Source: Engraulis encrasicolus (taxonomy: Eukaryota > Chordata > Actinopteri > Clupeiformes > Engraulidae). Taken from it: a DNA stretch of 64,000 nucleotides. Made by a program: the position numbers and the translations under genes. The DNA lies in contig NC_085868.1 in the NCBI RefSeq assembly GCF_034702125.1, positions 26,627,201 through 26,691,200 on the forward strand. The letters are read 5' to 3'. Shown in pieces: positions 26,741-39,400 of the stretch. Under the pieces are notes generated by a model that was not told the origin of the DNA, did no database searches, and was given only the letters and a program-made list of their open reading frames with translations. Position 1 is the stretch's first letter, and each line of letters begins with the position of its first letter.

Positions 26741-28077
26741 CTTAGTTTTTTTGGAACTGAGTAGTCCACCTCAATAACTTTCCCGTGTAACTCAGCTTTT
26801 CCTGTAAAAGAGAATTACGATGCAATTCTTACAAAAAAATGAATACTAGACATCGAATTTGGGTTGCTCTATTTATGTTTGTCTTCAGGGGTTTCTGTGG
26901 CATTGCATATTGCATGCTGTGGCATTACATGACCAGGAATACAAATAAATACACGCATTGGTGATGTCCTTTAATTTATTCTGCTAGAAGCCAACAAGAG
27001 GCATTTGTTGTGAGCTTAAGGTTCATGGTATTTCAGCATGCATTTTTTTCAAGCCTGCCAAATTTCAGTTTAGAGCTTCAAACAAAAAAGGGCATTTCAA
27101 TCGATGGAGGCCACGCTTTCTCCTCCCACCCATTACAATCACACATGTTAACATTACACTGACAAATGCAGTTGATTGTTTTTAATACGTGTATTATGAA
27201 CACGTCGTTCCTGTCTTTCTGAAAAGTCGCGACTGGCTGTCAACTGTGCATTGGCACAATGGATTGCATGAATTCGATACACGTCGATGATTTAATCAAC
27301 CAATTGTTGATTTGTGAATATGTCTGCTAGCCGTGCGTCTCAGTCATTCTTCGTCACATTAGCTCCCTCAATATATTTCCCTATAGCCTGGGTCCTGCGA
27401 TACCTACGTCCTGGACACCTCGTAGTTACCTGCCAAAGGATTGCTTGCACGCATAAATTAAGGCGCAATTCGGATAACTTCAATGTGGCCTTTTCAATAA
27501 ATTCGGGTCAAAAAATGACCGAAAAATGATAAAGCCAGCCTCTCTGCTCTGGACCACCCCGCAAACACTGCCAATTGCCAAGAAGAATCCCCCATGAGGT
27601 TTGGGCTTTTTCCTTGATTTGGAGCGTGATACCACAGCGTGAAGTGAACTTTACTTTTTTCGCATTCACGTGGTTTATCTGGAGATCCTATGCATTCTCT
27701 CCCACTTTCTCAAACCTGGGACAGCAAGTCGACACATTCTCATGCACCCTCGCCGATAGTAGGCAACTGCCTACAGTCTATACGTCAAATGAAGAATGCT
27801 TGTAGAATATGTCAAGCTACATTTCCACTGCGCGCCACGCCACTTGTTTTATTGACAATCAGGTCAAAACTACAACTACTGTATTGTGAAATACACGAGT
27901 ACCTGACAAAGTCTCAATGGCTTTGATGGCCCATTTCTGATCCGGGAAATCCACGAAGGCATACCCAGTTTTCAGCAGAACCTGGTCGGTCACGGGAAGC
28001 TTCCTCTCGTCAAAGAGCTGCTTCAAGTCCTCCACCGTGACCGTAGGACTTAGATTCCCTACGTACAGTTTGTTCAT
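26741..28077 (-). CDS. igf2bp2: igf2bp2, coding exons 1-2 (5' part of gene only)
   Basis: Insulin-like growth factor 2 mRNA-binding protein 2, a cytoplasmic RNA-binding protein (two RRMs, four KH domains) that controls mRNA localisation, stability and translation. Two exons are visible: 28077-27903 (175 nt) and 26801-26741 (61 nt), with a gt donor at 27902-27901, an ag acceptor just above 26801 and a gt donor after 26741. They join in frame inside a glycine codon (...[12 protein letters not shown]...). The product begins [18 protein letters not shown], the RNP2 strand of RRM1, and includes [10 protein letters not shown] (RNP1) and [13 protein letters not shown]. The LSP-VT-DL-QLF, RKLP and PDQ-WAI-AIETLSG pattern fits IGF2BP2 rather than IGF2BP1 or 3. 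An in-frame upstream ATG (28125) would add 16 residues; I chose the ATG at 28077, which matches family N-termini. Later exons were not found and are probably beyond position 1. It lies downstream of tra2b in the same direction, as in human. Confidence 0.9.
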
Positions 28078-29917
28078 GATCCACTTAATGATTCGGGGAG
28101 GATAGACCACACCACGCCGCGGCAAAGACTAGCTGATTACTTAACAATTTTGAAATTAAAAACAAAAAAGTTAAAATTATAAAACAGCATGCGTTAGACC
28201 TCGACGCCAACTCCCCTCCTAGTAAATCACTTCTGACTGAAGTACAAAAAAGTCGTTACGTTTCAACGTCACTCCATGGGTACAAGCACCGCCTTTGAAT
28301 AAAGGCTAATGTGAAAGTATTTTGAGAAAGACAGGTCTGAGGCAATGTTGCCAAACATACTCCCAAGCAGTGAAGCTGCGTTTCATTCTAACGAGTTCAA
28401 TGACAACAACAAAAATGGAAGGTTGGGAGGTTTTGGACACACCTTTACGCGCTGATCTGCCACTCTCGATTGTAACCAATACAGATCGCATTCAATGCGT
28501 AAAGCATGCTGAACTGTCTTGAAATATGCCCATAAACCAGAACAATAAATTAGGAGATAGTTAAGCTATATATCCAGTCTTAGAGTACGGAAGGGGGTTA
28601 ACTATGAAATAGATCATTGCAACCTCCTGAGGTTTAGGTTACTGTATTTACAAGAGGAAATGGGCTAGATACCCCCGAGTTAATACATTTCTGAGGGGCA
28701 TTAAATATAAAACAGAGATAATTGGCGATCATATGAGTATAAAAAGAATGGACAGGAATTTGCTATTGAACGTGTAGATGATAACTGTGCATAGTCATGT
28801 ACTGTTGTAATGTCACCATTTAGCTGTAGCCTACGTTTCACCCACTTTCCCCTTACTGCAAAGTGATTGTGTGCCACAGAAAGAACACGCCCCCCGTACA
28901 TTTTTACATGAGAGAGAGGGAGTGAGGGTGATTGTAAAATAGGAGGTACGCTTTACTCACCTCCGGTAGATGGCGGAGCGGAGAGTACTGCAAAAAGCGG
29001 GATGGACGCGCTCGCTCAGTGCGTGCCATGTGCACGAAATGTTCTGCGCCTCTTCTTCGTCATGATGTCCATTCCCCTATCATATGGTTCATGCGTAAAG
29101 TGGAACATGCTAGTAGCAGCATCATGCTATGTGACTGCTGCTCTTCAGCTGGAACTGGGGCTTTAGTCAGGGAGGAGGTAATTATTCAGTTCCACGGGGC
29201 CGTGGTAGTGGCACAACCCCCCCTTAGAAAGGTGAAGATGCGGAGGAACGTAATTTTTCAGAGCGACAATTACCTTAGGCACACGCCTAAATCAACAAAA
29301 ATGGTTTCAGAATAAGATTACGGTTTTGGGATGGATCAGACAGAGTTAAGACCTGTATCACACTGAACATCTGGTGATATGAACGAGAGGAGGATCAGGA
29401 CAGGGGTTGCAGAAGATGCATTGGTAAGCCGTCACATTTGCTTTTGCAGAGAAGTGGATAAATATTGCCACATCAACTTGTGCCATGATAGACTCTTATC
29501 ACCCCCCCCCCCCCCAAAAAAAGACTGAGTGCTGTAATACCAAAAGTGCTGCAACAAAGTATTTGTTTAAGGGTGTGCATGCAAGCATGCATGCAAGCAT
29601 GTGTTTATGCAAGTGTATGCAAGCATGTTAATTGAAGTTTTTTTTATTTTCTATTCTTTCCCAAAGCTTTGAGTTTGTTTTTCAAATGCATTGTACAGGA
29701 TAATAGTTAAGATGTAAGTAGGAAAAGTTGTGAAATTATTTGTCTGTCATTTTCTTTACATAACAAAAACCTGGCATTTGAAGAGGGGGGTGTAGACTTT
29801 TTATAGGCACTGTATGTAAGGGCCAGCATGACATCCACTCAATTCATTTAATGGACATCAAGCGACCAAATGTTCAGAAGAGATGGACATCAAGCAACCA
29901 TATGTTTGGGAAAACCA
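28078..29917. other. igf2bp2 upstream / tra2b downstream intergenic region
   Basis: It should hold the igf2bp2 promoter and 5' UTR on the minus strand. No TATA box or other clear promoter element was identified. A C-run at 29500-29516 and gcatgcaa repeats near 29575-29625 are simple-sequence features. Confidence 0.5.
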
Positions 29918-29923
29918 TTTATT
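29918..29923 (-). promoter_or_regulatory. likely tra2b polyadenylation signal
   Basis: AATAAA on the minus strand about 540 bases past the tra2b stop codon (30467-30465). It is the first convincing signal downstream and would give a 3' UTR of roughly 560 bases, which would include the small fold-back repeat at 30186-30294. Confidence 0.45.
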
Positions 29924-30185
29924 GCTTCACGATCCCCACACACAAGGTTATAAAACACAGCACTACATAAGGCCAATAGGCCCGCAGGCAGTCTCCATTC
30001 AGGTACAAGTACAGAAAAAAAAAGAATAAAACTGAAGCAAATAAAACTCATCACTTAAAACAGGAGAGGGGGGTGGGGAGGTGAGCACATCCAAAGGAAC
30101 ATCAATAAGAATGATATACTGACTGTGTCCACAACGCACAGAGAGAGCGGACAACATAAGGAAACATCACTCTAATGTCGTACAA

Positions 30186-30294
30186 GGGTGCGTTTCTCGA
30201 CAGTGTCGTTGCTAACTAAGTTAGCAACTCACTTGGCTGCAATGCAATTGAGTTGCAAACTGGTTAGCAACAGCACTGTCGAGAAACGCTACCC
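30186..30294. repeat. small fold-back repeat in the tra2b 3' UTR region
   Basis: A 109-bp palindrome: gggtgcgtttctcgacagtg at the left against cactgtcgagaaacgctacc at the right, with gttgctaact/ggttagcaac inside. It sits about 170 bases past the tra2b stop and before the likely polyadenylation signal. Confidence 0.6.
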
Positions 30295-30464
30295 AGATCA
30301 GGTTACCACATTTGTCCGGCAGATAGTTTTTCGGCCAATGTCTGATGTTCGGCTGAGTTGGTCCCCTGTTTCCGGGCATCCACATCCACATCCCCATCCC
30401 CTCTCCCGTCCCCCACTGAAGTTCTTCATCGGTAATATCACATGAACGCCCTCATCAGGTGTCC

Positions 30465-33400
30465 TCAATAGTGGCCTGAAAGGAGAATTAAAGGCTTTTG
30501 TTAAAAGTAGCACAACCTTTTTGTTTAGTAGTTTTTGGGGACGTTTTGCCTCTATTTGGACAGGACAGTTCAGAGAGATAGGAAAGCAGTGGAGGAGATG
30601 GAGAAATACAGAAGAATGGACAAAAGGCATTGCAGCCGAGTAAGTTAATAGTAATACATGAATGAAAGAGGAAAAAAACAAACTTACGTGGTGAGTAGGA
30701 GCGCGACCTTGACCTGTAGTTTCCGCGACCGTAGTATGGAGATGGAGATCTTCGCCTGCTGTAAAAACAAAAGAGATATGCAAGAGATAAATATGAGATG
30801 CATGGAAAGAACAAGGAGGTCGCTCCTTACATATAGTAGTCTACAGTATAGTAGTTAATTGAAATGCACATACGCGTTTCGATGCGAACGCACACAAAAA
30901 AAGCATAACAATTACACACCATTTGCCCAAATATACGCGAGTGGAAGAAAGACAAAATTGCAAAAAAATATTGACAGTGCAGTACCTGGTTCCATTTGTA
31001 TTGCAATGGAGTGTGTTTGTATGTTCATGTATCTGACAGTGTTTACGTCAGTGTGTTTCCCTCTTTTACTTTTTTTGGAGCAGTGCTCTTCTCGCCCTGT
31101 AATACGGATGTCCACTTTGGCTGAAAACGTAGAGATAAGAGGTTTCCGCTGCAAATGCTTCATGTGACGTGGCAATCAGCATTTTGCCAAACAGTACGGT
31201 GCTTCCAAATTAACGTGCCATTTAAAAAGGGATTTTATTACCATTATTTTTCAAGTGAAAAGAAATCCTGCACACTGTCCATTCCACCAACAAACTTTAA
31301 TACAACGTTTCGGTCATCCGACCTTTACCTGAAGAAGGTCGGATGACCGAAACGTTGTATTAAAGTTTGTTGGTGGAATGGACAGTGTGCAGGATTTCTT
31401 TTCACTTGACTGACAACACGGCTGGGATAACATCCTACGCACCTGCCCAACTACAGAGGTGTGCAAAAGCGTCTTTATTGAACTGATTACCATTATTTTT
31501 GACAAATGTTGATTCACCAGCGCTGCTGCTAACTGAATGTTATTGCATTCTTGAAAAATATAGCCTACTTCACGAAGGCGGGGACATCAGGTGCATTTAG
31601 AACAGTGTTTCCCAACCAGGGGTACGTGTACCACTGGGGGTACGCGAGCACACTGCAGGGGGTACTTGGGAAAATGTTATTTTTACAACAAATGTATGGA
31701 GCAGTCACATCAGGACAGAGAAAGTGATATAGAACATGAATTAGGGGCTACTCATGACACAACTAAGAGGTTTAGGGGGTACGCGAGACAAAAAAAGGTT
31801 GGGAAACACTGATTTAGACTACTGATAATGTTCTTCAAAACTTTGATGGCCCTCCCCGCAGCAATGAAAAAAATGACACGACCCTCCCCTATTTTCTTCC
31901 AGTGACCCCGAAAATGGGTCCTATTAGTATTAGATATAGATAGTATTCTCACCTATAGGACCTGATAATATTTTCATCAATAGCACCTGCTGTAGTATTC
32001 TCACCAATAGCTGTAATATTCTCCTCAAATAGAAACTGCTGTGGTGTTCTCACCTGTAGGACTTGTATTCTCGGTCGTCATAGCGGTCGTATCCCCGGTC
32101 ATAGCCACGGTCGTAGCCCCGATCGTAGCCTCGATCGTAGCCTCGATCGTTGTAGTCACGACGACGAGAACTGCTGGGGCCTCTTTCTCCTCTTTCACTA
32201 CCTCCACCGCCACTGGGAGAGGTAGTGATGAGCAGAGAGGAATAGGGGCGTAGAAGAGGAGAGTGGAGTTAGAATACAGTACAGTGGGGTAGTGTAGGCT
32301 AGGTGAGGACAGGAGAGGACAGGAGAGTGGGGTTGAATGGAGTAAAGTACAGTAGAACAGAGTAGTGAAGAGCTGAGTAGAGTAGAGTAAACAGAGTAGA
32401 TGAAAGTAGAGTAAAACCGAGTAGAGTAGAACAGAGTAAAAAACAGTAGGGTAACACTTCACAATAACCTTCCACATAAATGGTTAACTAATGGTTAGAT
32501 AATGGTTTGTTTTGAGTCTATAATGTTATTATAAGCATTGATATATCATTATTAAATCCATTGTATAACATTTACTGATGACAATCATATATTAGGGCTG
32601 CACAATTATGGAAAAAATTATAATCACGATTATTTAGATCAAAATCACAATCACAATTATTAATCACGATTATGCAGCAGAGCTTATGCCCCCACCCCCA
32701 CCCCCACCCCCCCACCCCCAATTTCCGAGGCGACATAATATTACCTTACCATTTAGCGGAAGGTTATTGTGAAGTGTTACCAAAAGTAGAGTAGAGTAGA
32801 ACAGAGTAGAGTAGGGTAGGAGCAACATGATCTCCAAAAATTCCGTGCTCCTGGACACGGATGTTAAGGACACAAAATCCGTGTCCAGGAGCACGGATTT
32901 TGCCAAAATTCCGTGCTCCTGTACACGGAATTGTTTTCCGTGCTCCTGGACACGGAATTGTTTGAAGTGCTTTCTATAGGCTATTTCCACAGTCTTGTGT
33001 TTTCTCAGGATTTTTCTAATTTCAAATATTTTGTCTCAAAAAAAACATTTCTTACTGACAGGTTAGGGTTAGGCATTGTTTTGGTCTGGGCACAGCTAGT
33101 TTTCTTTCATTCATTATATGACTTTGATAGCCTAGCAACCAACTGGAAAAGGTATTTCTCAAAAATATGTCTTTAATGACAGGTTAAGGTCAGGGAATGT
33201 TTTGGTCAGGGCACAACTTAAATTTCTATAGCATTATTTTGTTTAGGATTAGCATTTGGTATGTATTTTCTAATGATAGAGTTAACACAGTGCTGTGGTA
33301 ATAGCCTATAGAAAGCGCTTCCGTGTGCCCATCACGGAAAACAATTCCGTGTCCAGGAGCACGGAATTTTGGCAAAATCCGTGCTCCTAGACACGGATTT

Positions 33401-36400
33401 CGTGTCCTTAACATCCGTGTCCAGGAGCACAGACTTTTTGGAGATCAGGCTGGTAGGAGACAGTAAAGTAGATTACAGTAGAGTAGAGTGGGTTGGTGTA
33501 GTGTAGAGTAGAGTAAGCAGAGTGCAACAATGGTCCAAAGTAGAGTAGGGTGGTGTAGCGTAAAGCCCAATTTATGCTTCCGACGCATAGCCTCTGCATC
33601 CACCAAATCTGTCCCCGTGCGCGACCACGGCCCCCGCGCAGAGGCTCTGCAAAACATTGTCACGCAACGTCTCGTGCCTTCCAATTATTTGTACTCTGCT
33701 TGATGTTACTGACCACGAAGAGTTTGTCGAGTGTGGCACCTGACAGTTATCGTCTTTATCTGAAGACTTCGTTGTACAGCGTTATGGTATTCACAGTGTA
33801 GAAGCCAACCGTGGAAAAAATAGCTCTGGCTTTTCCCCTGGTGTTTAGCCAGAGATGAATTGTTATTGTTAAATCCAAAGTTATTGGACTCATTGGCCAC
33901 GCGATCTTAACAATTTCTCCACTTTGGCAGATCGCCTACGATCCTCTACCCTCTCGTTCTTCACGATTTTATATTGTCAGATCATGCACCCCTACTGGGT
34001 TTGTCAAATAATGGTACCAGTACATTACCTTCGCAGTTTGCGGGGAAATACTTGGCTAACTGAGCTAGAAAGCAACAAATGACCGCAGTGCTTGCAATGT
34101 ACTATTGAAGGTAATCGTGCAATTCTAAATGTGGCTCGCGACATGAGACCTCGTGCACAGATCCAAAATGGTTCGTGACCAGACCCAAGAGACAATGATG
34201 TGCGCAGTTGCAGAAGTCTAATCTGATCTTAGAGAAGAGCAGAGAAGAGTAGAGTAGAGTAGAGTAGAACAGAGTAGAGTGGACTGAAGTAAATCACATT
34301 GATGTATTTCATAATATACATCTATAAAATGACATGACTTACTAGGTGGGTCGTCCCATGTAGATGCCCGGGGTGGGGGTGTGCGCCCTCTTTGTGATGG
34401 AGTAGTCCACCCTGATTCGCCGCCCATCCAACTCCATGCTATTAGCATGCTCCTTTGCCTAGGCACACACAGGAAAATACCAGCGTCAATGTAATTCGTA
34501 ATGAGAGAGCAGTGATTCTCGAACTGTGGACCGCGGCGGTACAGCAGGTGAGCCGCAGAGGACAGTCCTAAAATTTTTTTCCTCAAATGATGGTTAGATA
34601 ATCACATGTTGTTTAGTGATCTTATGTCTTTTGTACGTCCAGAAACGTGAGTATACTTCCTTTTTTGGTGTTATGCGTTATTGAGTACTATTAGGCAGGA
34701 TGTATGTTTAAACATTGTGTCATCATTTCAATCGCGGAGGTAATATTTTACCGCAAATTATTTTGCGCGAGTTACACCTGCAATGTACAGTGTTACATTT
34801 TCCATCTGCCATCGTGATATGGGGTACTTTCATATGGTGTTGATGTATGTGGACAATGTATATTTGTAAAAAAAAAATTAGTCGATTGTGAGGGGAAACA
34901 TTGCCATTTTGACTTTCCAGGCTTACAGTATTTCCTAACTACTTATGCAGCATTAGTTTTTAGCTCACATATGTCAAGGCTAATGCATATTTCTCTGAGC
35001 CTGAATGCTGGCTTGTTTCTTGTTAATTTCAAATATTCAGTATTTAGGAGTAATTTTATCCTTTATTTTTTGTTTGCCTTTCAGAAAAATACACACATGC
35101 ATGGAAATTATTTGTAATAACTGATTTATATTATATTATATTTTATTATAGGCCTATTATATTATATAAGGTGGGCCCTAGAATTTTTTCACATTTCAAA
35201 GTGGGCCTTGGTCTTCTGAAGTTTGAGAATGGCTGAGATAGAGACATTGTGTCCTACTCAAACGGTGTTAATTTTTCTCTGTGGTCAATGTATTCATTAA
35301 AATTAAAAAATGCATTGTTATTATAAAGACATTTGGCATATTCATTTGCTGGAGCATAGACATGCAAAGATGTGGAAAATTTTCAGATGACCTATATCAG
35401 AAGTAGTTGTTGTAATAATACCATGTATTACTAACAACAGCAGTACTAACAGAGAGAGCAAAAGGTTGAGACCATAGTTTTCTGGGTTCCATTTAGGAGA
35501 CCAGCGGAGGTTGAAAAATACACATCCCTTAGAGGTCACACACGGAATACAAGTCGCCACCCAATGTCACAGAAAGCGAAAAAGGAGGAAGGGACAAAGC
35601 CGCCCCCCACTCCCTCCCCCTTGAAGACTGAACTTGAGCACACTCCTTTGCATTGGGTGGGGGGGTGGTTTGGTTTCTACAGGACAATCTTCCGTACTAC
35701 TACTGCGATGTTATGACTTGTGTGATCTTACCTCTTTGGCGTCCTCGCGGTTTTCAAAGTAGACGAAAGCGAAGCCTCTTGAGCGTCGCGACTGCTGGTC
35801 GTAGACGATGTTGACGTCGGCCAGAGGGCCGTACTTGGAGAACACCTCCCGCAGGTCCCTCTCAGTAGTGTACAGGCTCAGCCCAAACACGCCCAAACAG
35901 CAGCTGGGGTCGGGATTGGCCTGGACACAGCAAACATTACAGAAAACAGGGGTTAGGAAATAACTATTCTATTAGTTTGCATTCCAATACGCAGACTTGT
36001 GTCCTCCACTTGTGCTTGTGGCCTCGTACCAGGAGGTAATATGTTGCGGTGGCATCACTGATAACAGCATTGTATTTCAATATCTCCCAAAAGCTCAATT
36101 GTAAATTAATTTTCTCAGTTGCAAACTGGATGGTGAATGAAAAACAGTCCCTCAAAAGTTGTTGTGGCTAGGCTGACAGCTGGGAAACTTTATCGTTTTC
36201 TCCACGCAGGCTGAGCCAGGAGGCAGGACGAGGTCACAAGCACAAGTGGAGGACGGGAGTCTGCATATTGGAATGCAGCCTCTATGTTTTAAAAAAAAAA
36301 TGTTTTAAGGGCTTTGGTTCCTTTATTGATGGTGCAGTGAGAGGAGACACAGGACGTGGGAGAGAGATGGGGTAGCGTTGGGAAATGGGTGTGCAGCCCA

Positions 36401-39400
36401 ATTAACGGATGGTGAAAAAAATGTGTCACCAAAATGGAAGTGTCTTATACATAGCTTCTTAACTTTTGGGGCTGTAACATGTAACTAAAATGACAGCAGT
36501 CAATTTATGCAGTAATTATTATTTTTTTCTCTGGTCTATTGGTCAGGGAAAACATGTAAGCAGGAAAAGTTATTCAAGTACGTTTCACAATTTGTTAACC
36601 ACACAAAAAATATTTGTACAGCATAAGGACAGAGAAATCCATAACATGAAAACATAAACAGACAGCGTCCTCCACTTGTGCTTGTGGCCTCGTACCAGGA
36701 AGTAATATGTCATGATGACATCACTGACAACAGCATTATATTTCAAAAGCTCAATTGTTAAGTCATATTCTCATTTGCAAACTGGATGGTGAATGAAGAA
36801 TAGTCCCCCAAAAATTGTTTTGGCTTGGCCGACAGCTGGAAAACTTTATTGTTTTCTACCCGAAGGAGGGGCCAGAAGACGGGGCGAGGCCACAAGCACA
36901 AGTGGAGGACGCAAGGTCGCATATTGGAACGCAACCCATGTCAAAAAGAAAAACAACCACTTCCCATTCCTTCTAATGAACTCTCTGCTCCAAACGACCT
37001 CAAAATACACAGTGACCGAAGCGCCAACATCTTCCGGCCACAACTGTGGTCATGCCTCACGTCTGATAAAACATGGCATTAAATGACACTTGATCTTGAA
37101 ACGTTTGTGACTCGTTTAGAGAAGCGGATTTACCGTCCATTTCTGAGTCCAACAAAAATGCCACTGCAGAGGGGAACCATGCTTGCCCAGGCACGATGAA
37201 CGTCCAAGGAAGAGGCGAAAGCACTGTCCAGCCCATACCATCTGCCTGCCGTCTGTGGTTGGGCATGGCCGAGGACATGATGGCTACGTGTAGGCTTGAA
37301 AGCCAGCCTAACGTACACAGCCGACAACACAGTTGTCTTCCTAACAGGGGGGATTGCTGAGGCATACTGTGTAGAACACCCATATATGTGAGGACCCAGG
37401 TTCAAATACAGCTTGGGTCATTTCCTAGTCCTACCCAATCTCCCTCTCCCACTAGTTTCCCCGTCTCATCTTCACTATCCCATTACTACATAAAGGCACT
37501 AAATGCCAAACGAAAAAGAAGGTCATATCAGGACTTGGTCAATTATGTAAGGTTTTCCATGTAAAATAAGATAACGACATTTCGGAAGTAGGGGAACTTC
37601 ACATGAAAGATCACTGGGATTTACAGACAGTGAGGAGGAGATGTGCTTTCCTACGAATACGTCACTACAAAACAGGAGTTACAAGTACAAGGAAAACTGG
37701 CATGTCTGAAAATGATAATCTGGAACCAGTAGGTTTAATTGTGAAGTGCATATTTGGTGAGAGAAAGTATGCTGGAAACACATTTTAACCCTTGTAAGGT
37801 GTTTATGTTGTTACATAGAAGGTGTTCGGGTCATTTTGACCCGGGCATATAGAAAAATAATAATTAAAAATGGAAAAAAATCATAGCTCATATTCACCCT
37901 CTTGTCCCCTTCATCCTGCAGAGAGGGAAAGATAAGGAGACATTGAAGAAAGTGAGAAAACTCAATCCAAGCTCTCGGATTGAGCCACTAGAGCTCTTCT
38001 CGCACAAGGTTGCAATATTGATGCCCAACTGGAGGACCGAACAATATCTGCACTCCTTTTTCCACATAATTCACCCTCTGCCTTGTCCAGTCAACATGCG
38101 ATCGGTATTGCATCAGAGTTTAGAAAACATTGATTAATAAGCCCCCCAAAATTATGGCTCAAAAAGACCCGGGAACACCTCCTGTGTAATAGAAATGTGC
38201 AGAGGTGGTTAGCAAGTGGGGGTCATCATTTTTTTTTCTCAGATTCATATCCCTCATAGAGAATGAGCCAAAGCCAGTGAATCACAATGCGAAAGAATAA
38301 TAACTGATACCATTTTTCGAAGGCAAAAAATTGAAAACATGTCAAAATGACCCGAACACCTTAAAAGGGTTTGAAAAAGTGAGAATATAGCATGAAAGAG
38401 ATAGTAGTACTATGGCCATTCCATGTCAATTCACACAATTCCCTATAACAGGGATGTCAAACTCAGGCCCGGGGGCCAAATTTGGCCCACGGAGCCATTT
38501 TATTTGGCCCGCCAGATCATTTCAAATGTGTATTACAGTTGGCCCACATACACCATTAATATATGAAAATTACAAAATGTTTTAAAATAATTATGAATGG
38601 TTCCAAATTGATGTAACAGCACATAGTAGGTAACTAGCAGATAGAAGTATACGATAGTATAAGTATATATGGTGGCAGTGTGTTATTTGTGTTGCATCAA
38701 GTATTAAGTGTGTGTAATGTATGCACTATTTCAGTGATTTTTAAAAAAATAAATATTGAATTCGGCCCGCGTCTTCACCCCAGATTTTGATTTCAGCCCT
38801 CTGTAAATTTGAGTTTGATATCCCTGCCCTAGAATCTCCTCAGACGAGCCTCTTCAATTTCCTTAATTTTCCATCTACAGGTACCTTTTGATGCCCACTG
38901 AAAGAATTCCAAGTTTTTCATCTTACCTCTAACAGGTTTGGAGATAAGGCCCTCCAAAGTGGTTTGGATCCCATACTCATTTTTGAAGGCCAGGAATTGA
39001 ATGCATAATTTACGATCAGGGGTGCATTTCTCGAAAGTGCAGTTGTTAGCCAGTTAGCAACTTGGGTAGTTACCAATGGGAAATTGCATTGCAAACAACA
39101 AAGTAGCTAACCTAGTTAGCAACTATGGTTTTGAGAAATTCACCCCAGGTTTGGATATCTCTAGCTTTAGTTTGAAAACCGATACAGGTCTTAAAATTAG
39201 CATGTCCCCTCAACCTGACCCTTTCCACCAAATGCTGTACTTAGAAATAACATGGCCCAGTTATTTTATAATCCTGGTATATTCAGCCTTTAAAATTGGA
39301 TACGGCTGGCATCAAAAAGTTACCTGCACATGAAAATAACCGGGCAAATCAAAGAAGTTCATCTGGTGAGGGCGTGTGACAATTGGCATGGAATGATCAA

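Noticed and set aside
37930..38137. Open frame inside the 37796-38372 element as a transposase remnant
   Set aside because: 64 codons with no motif I recognise; too short to call.
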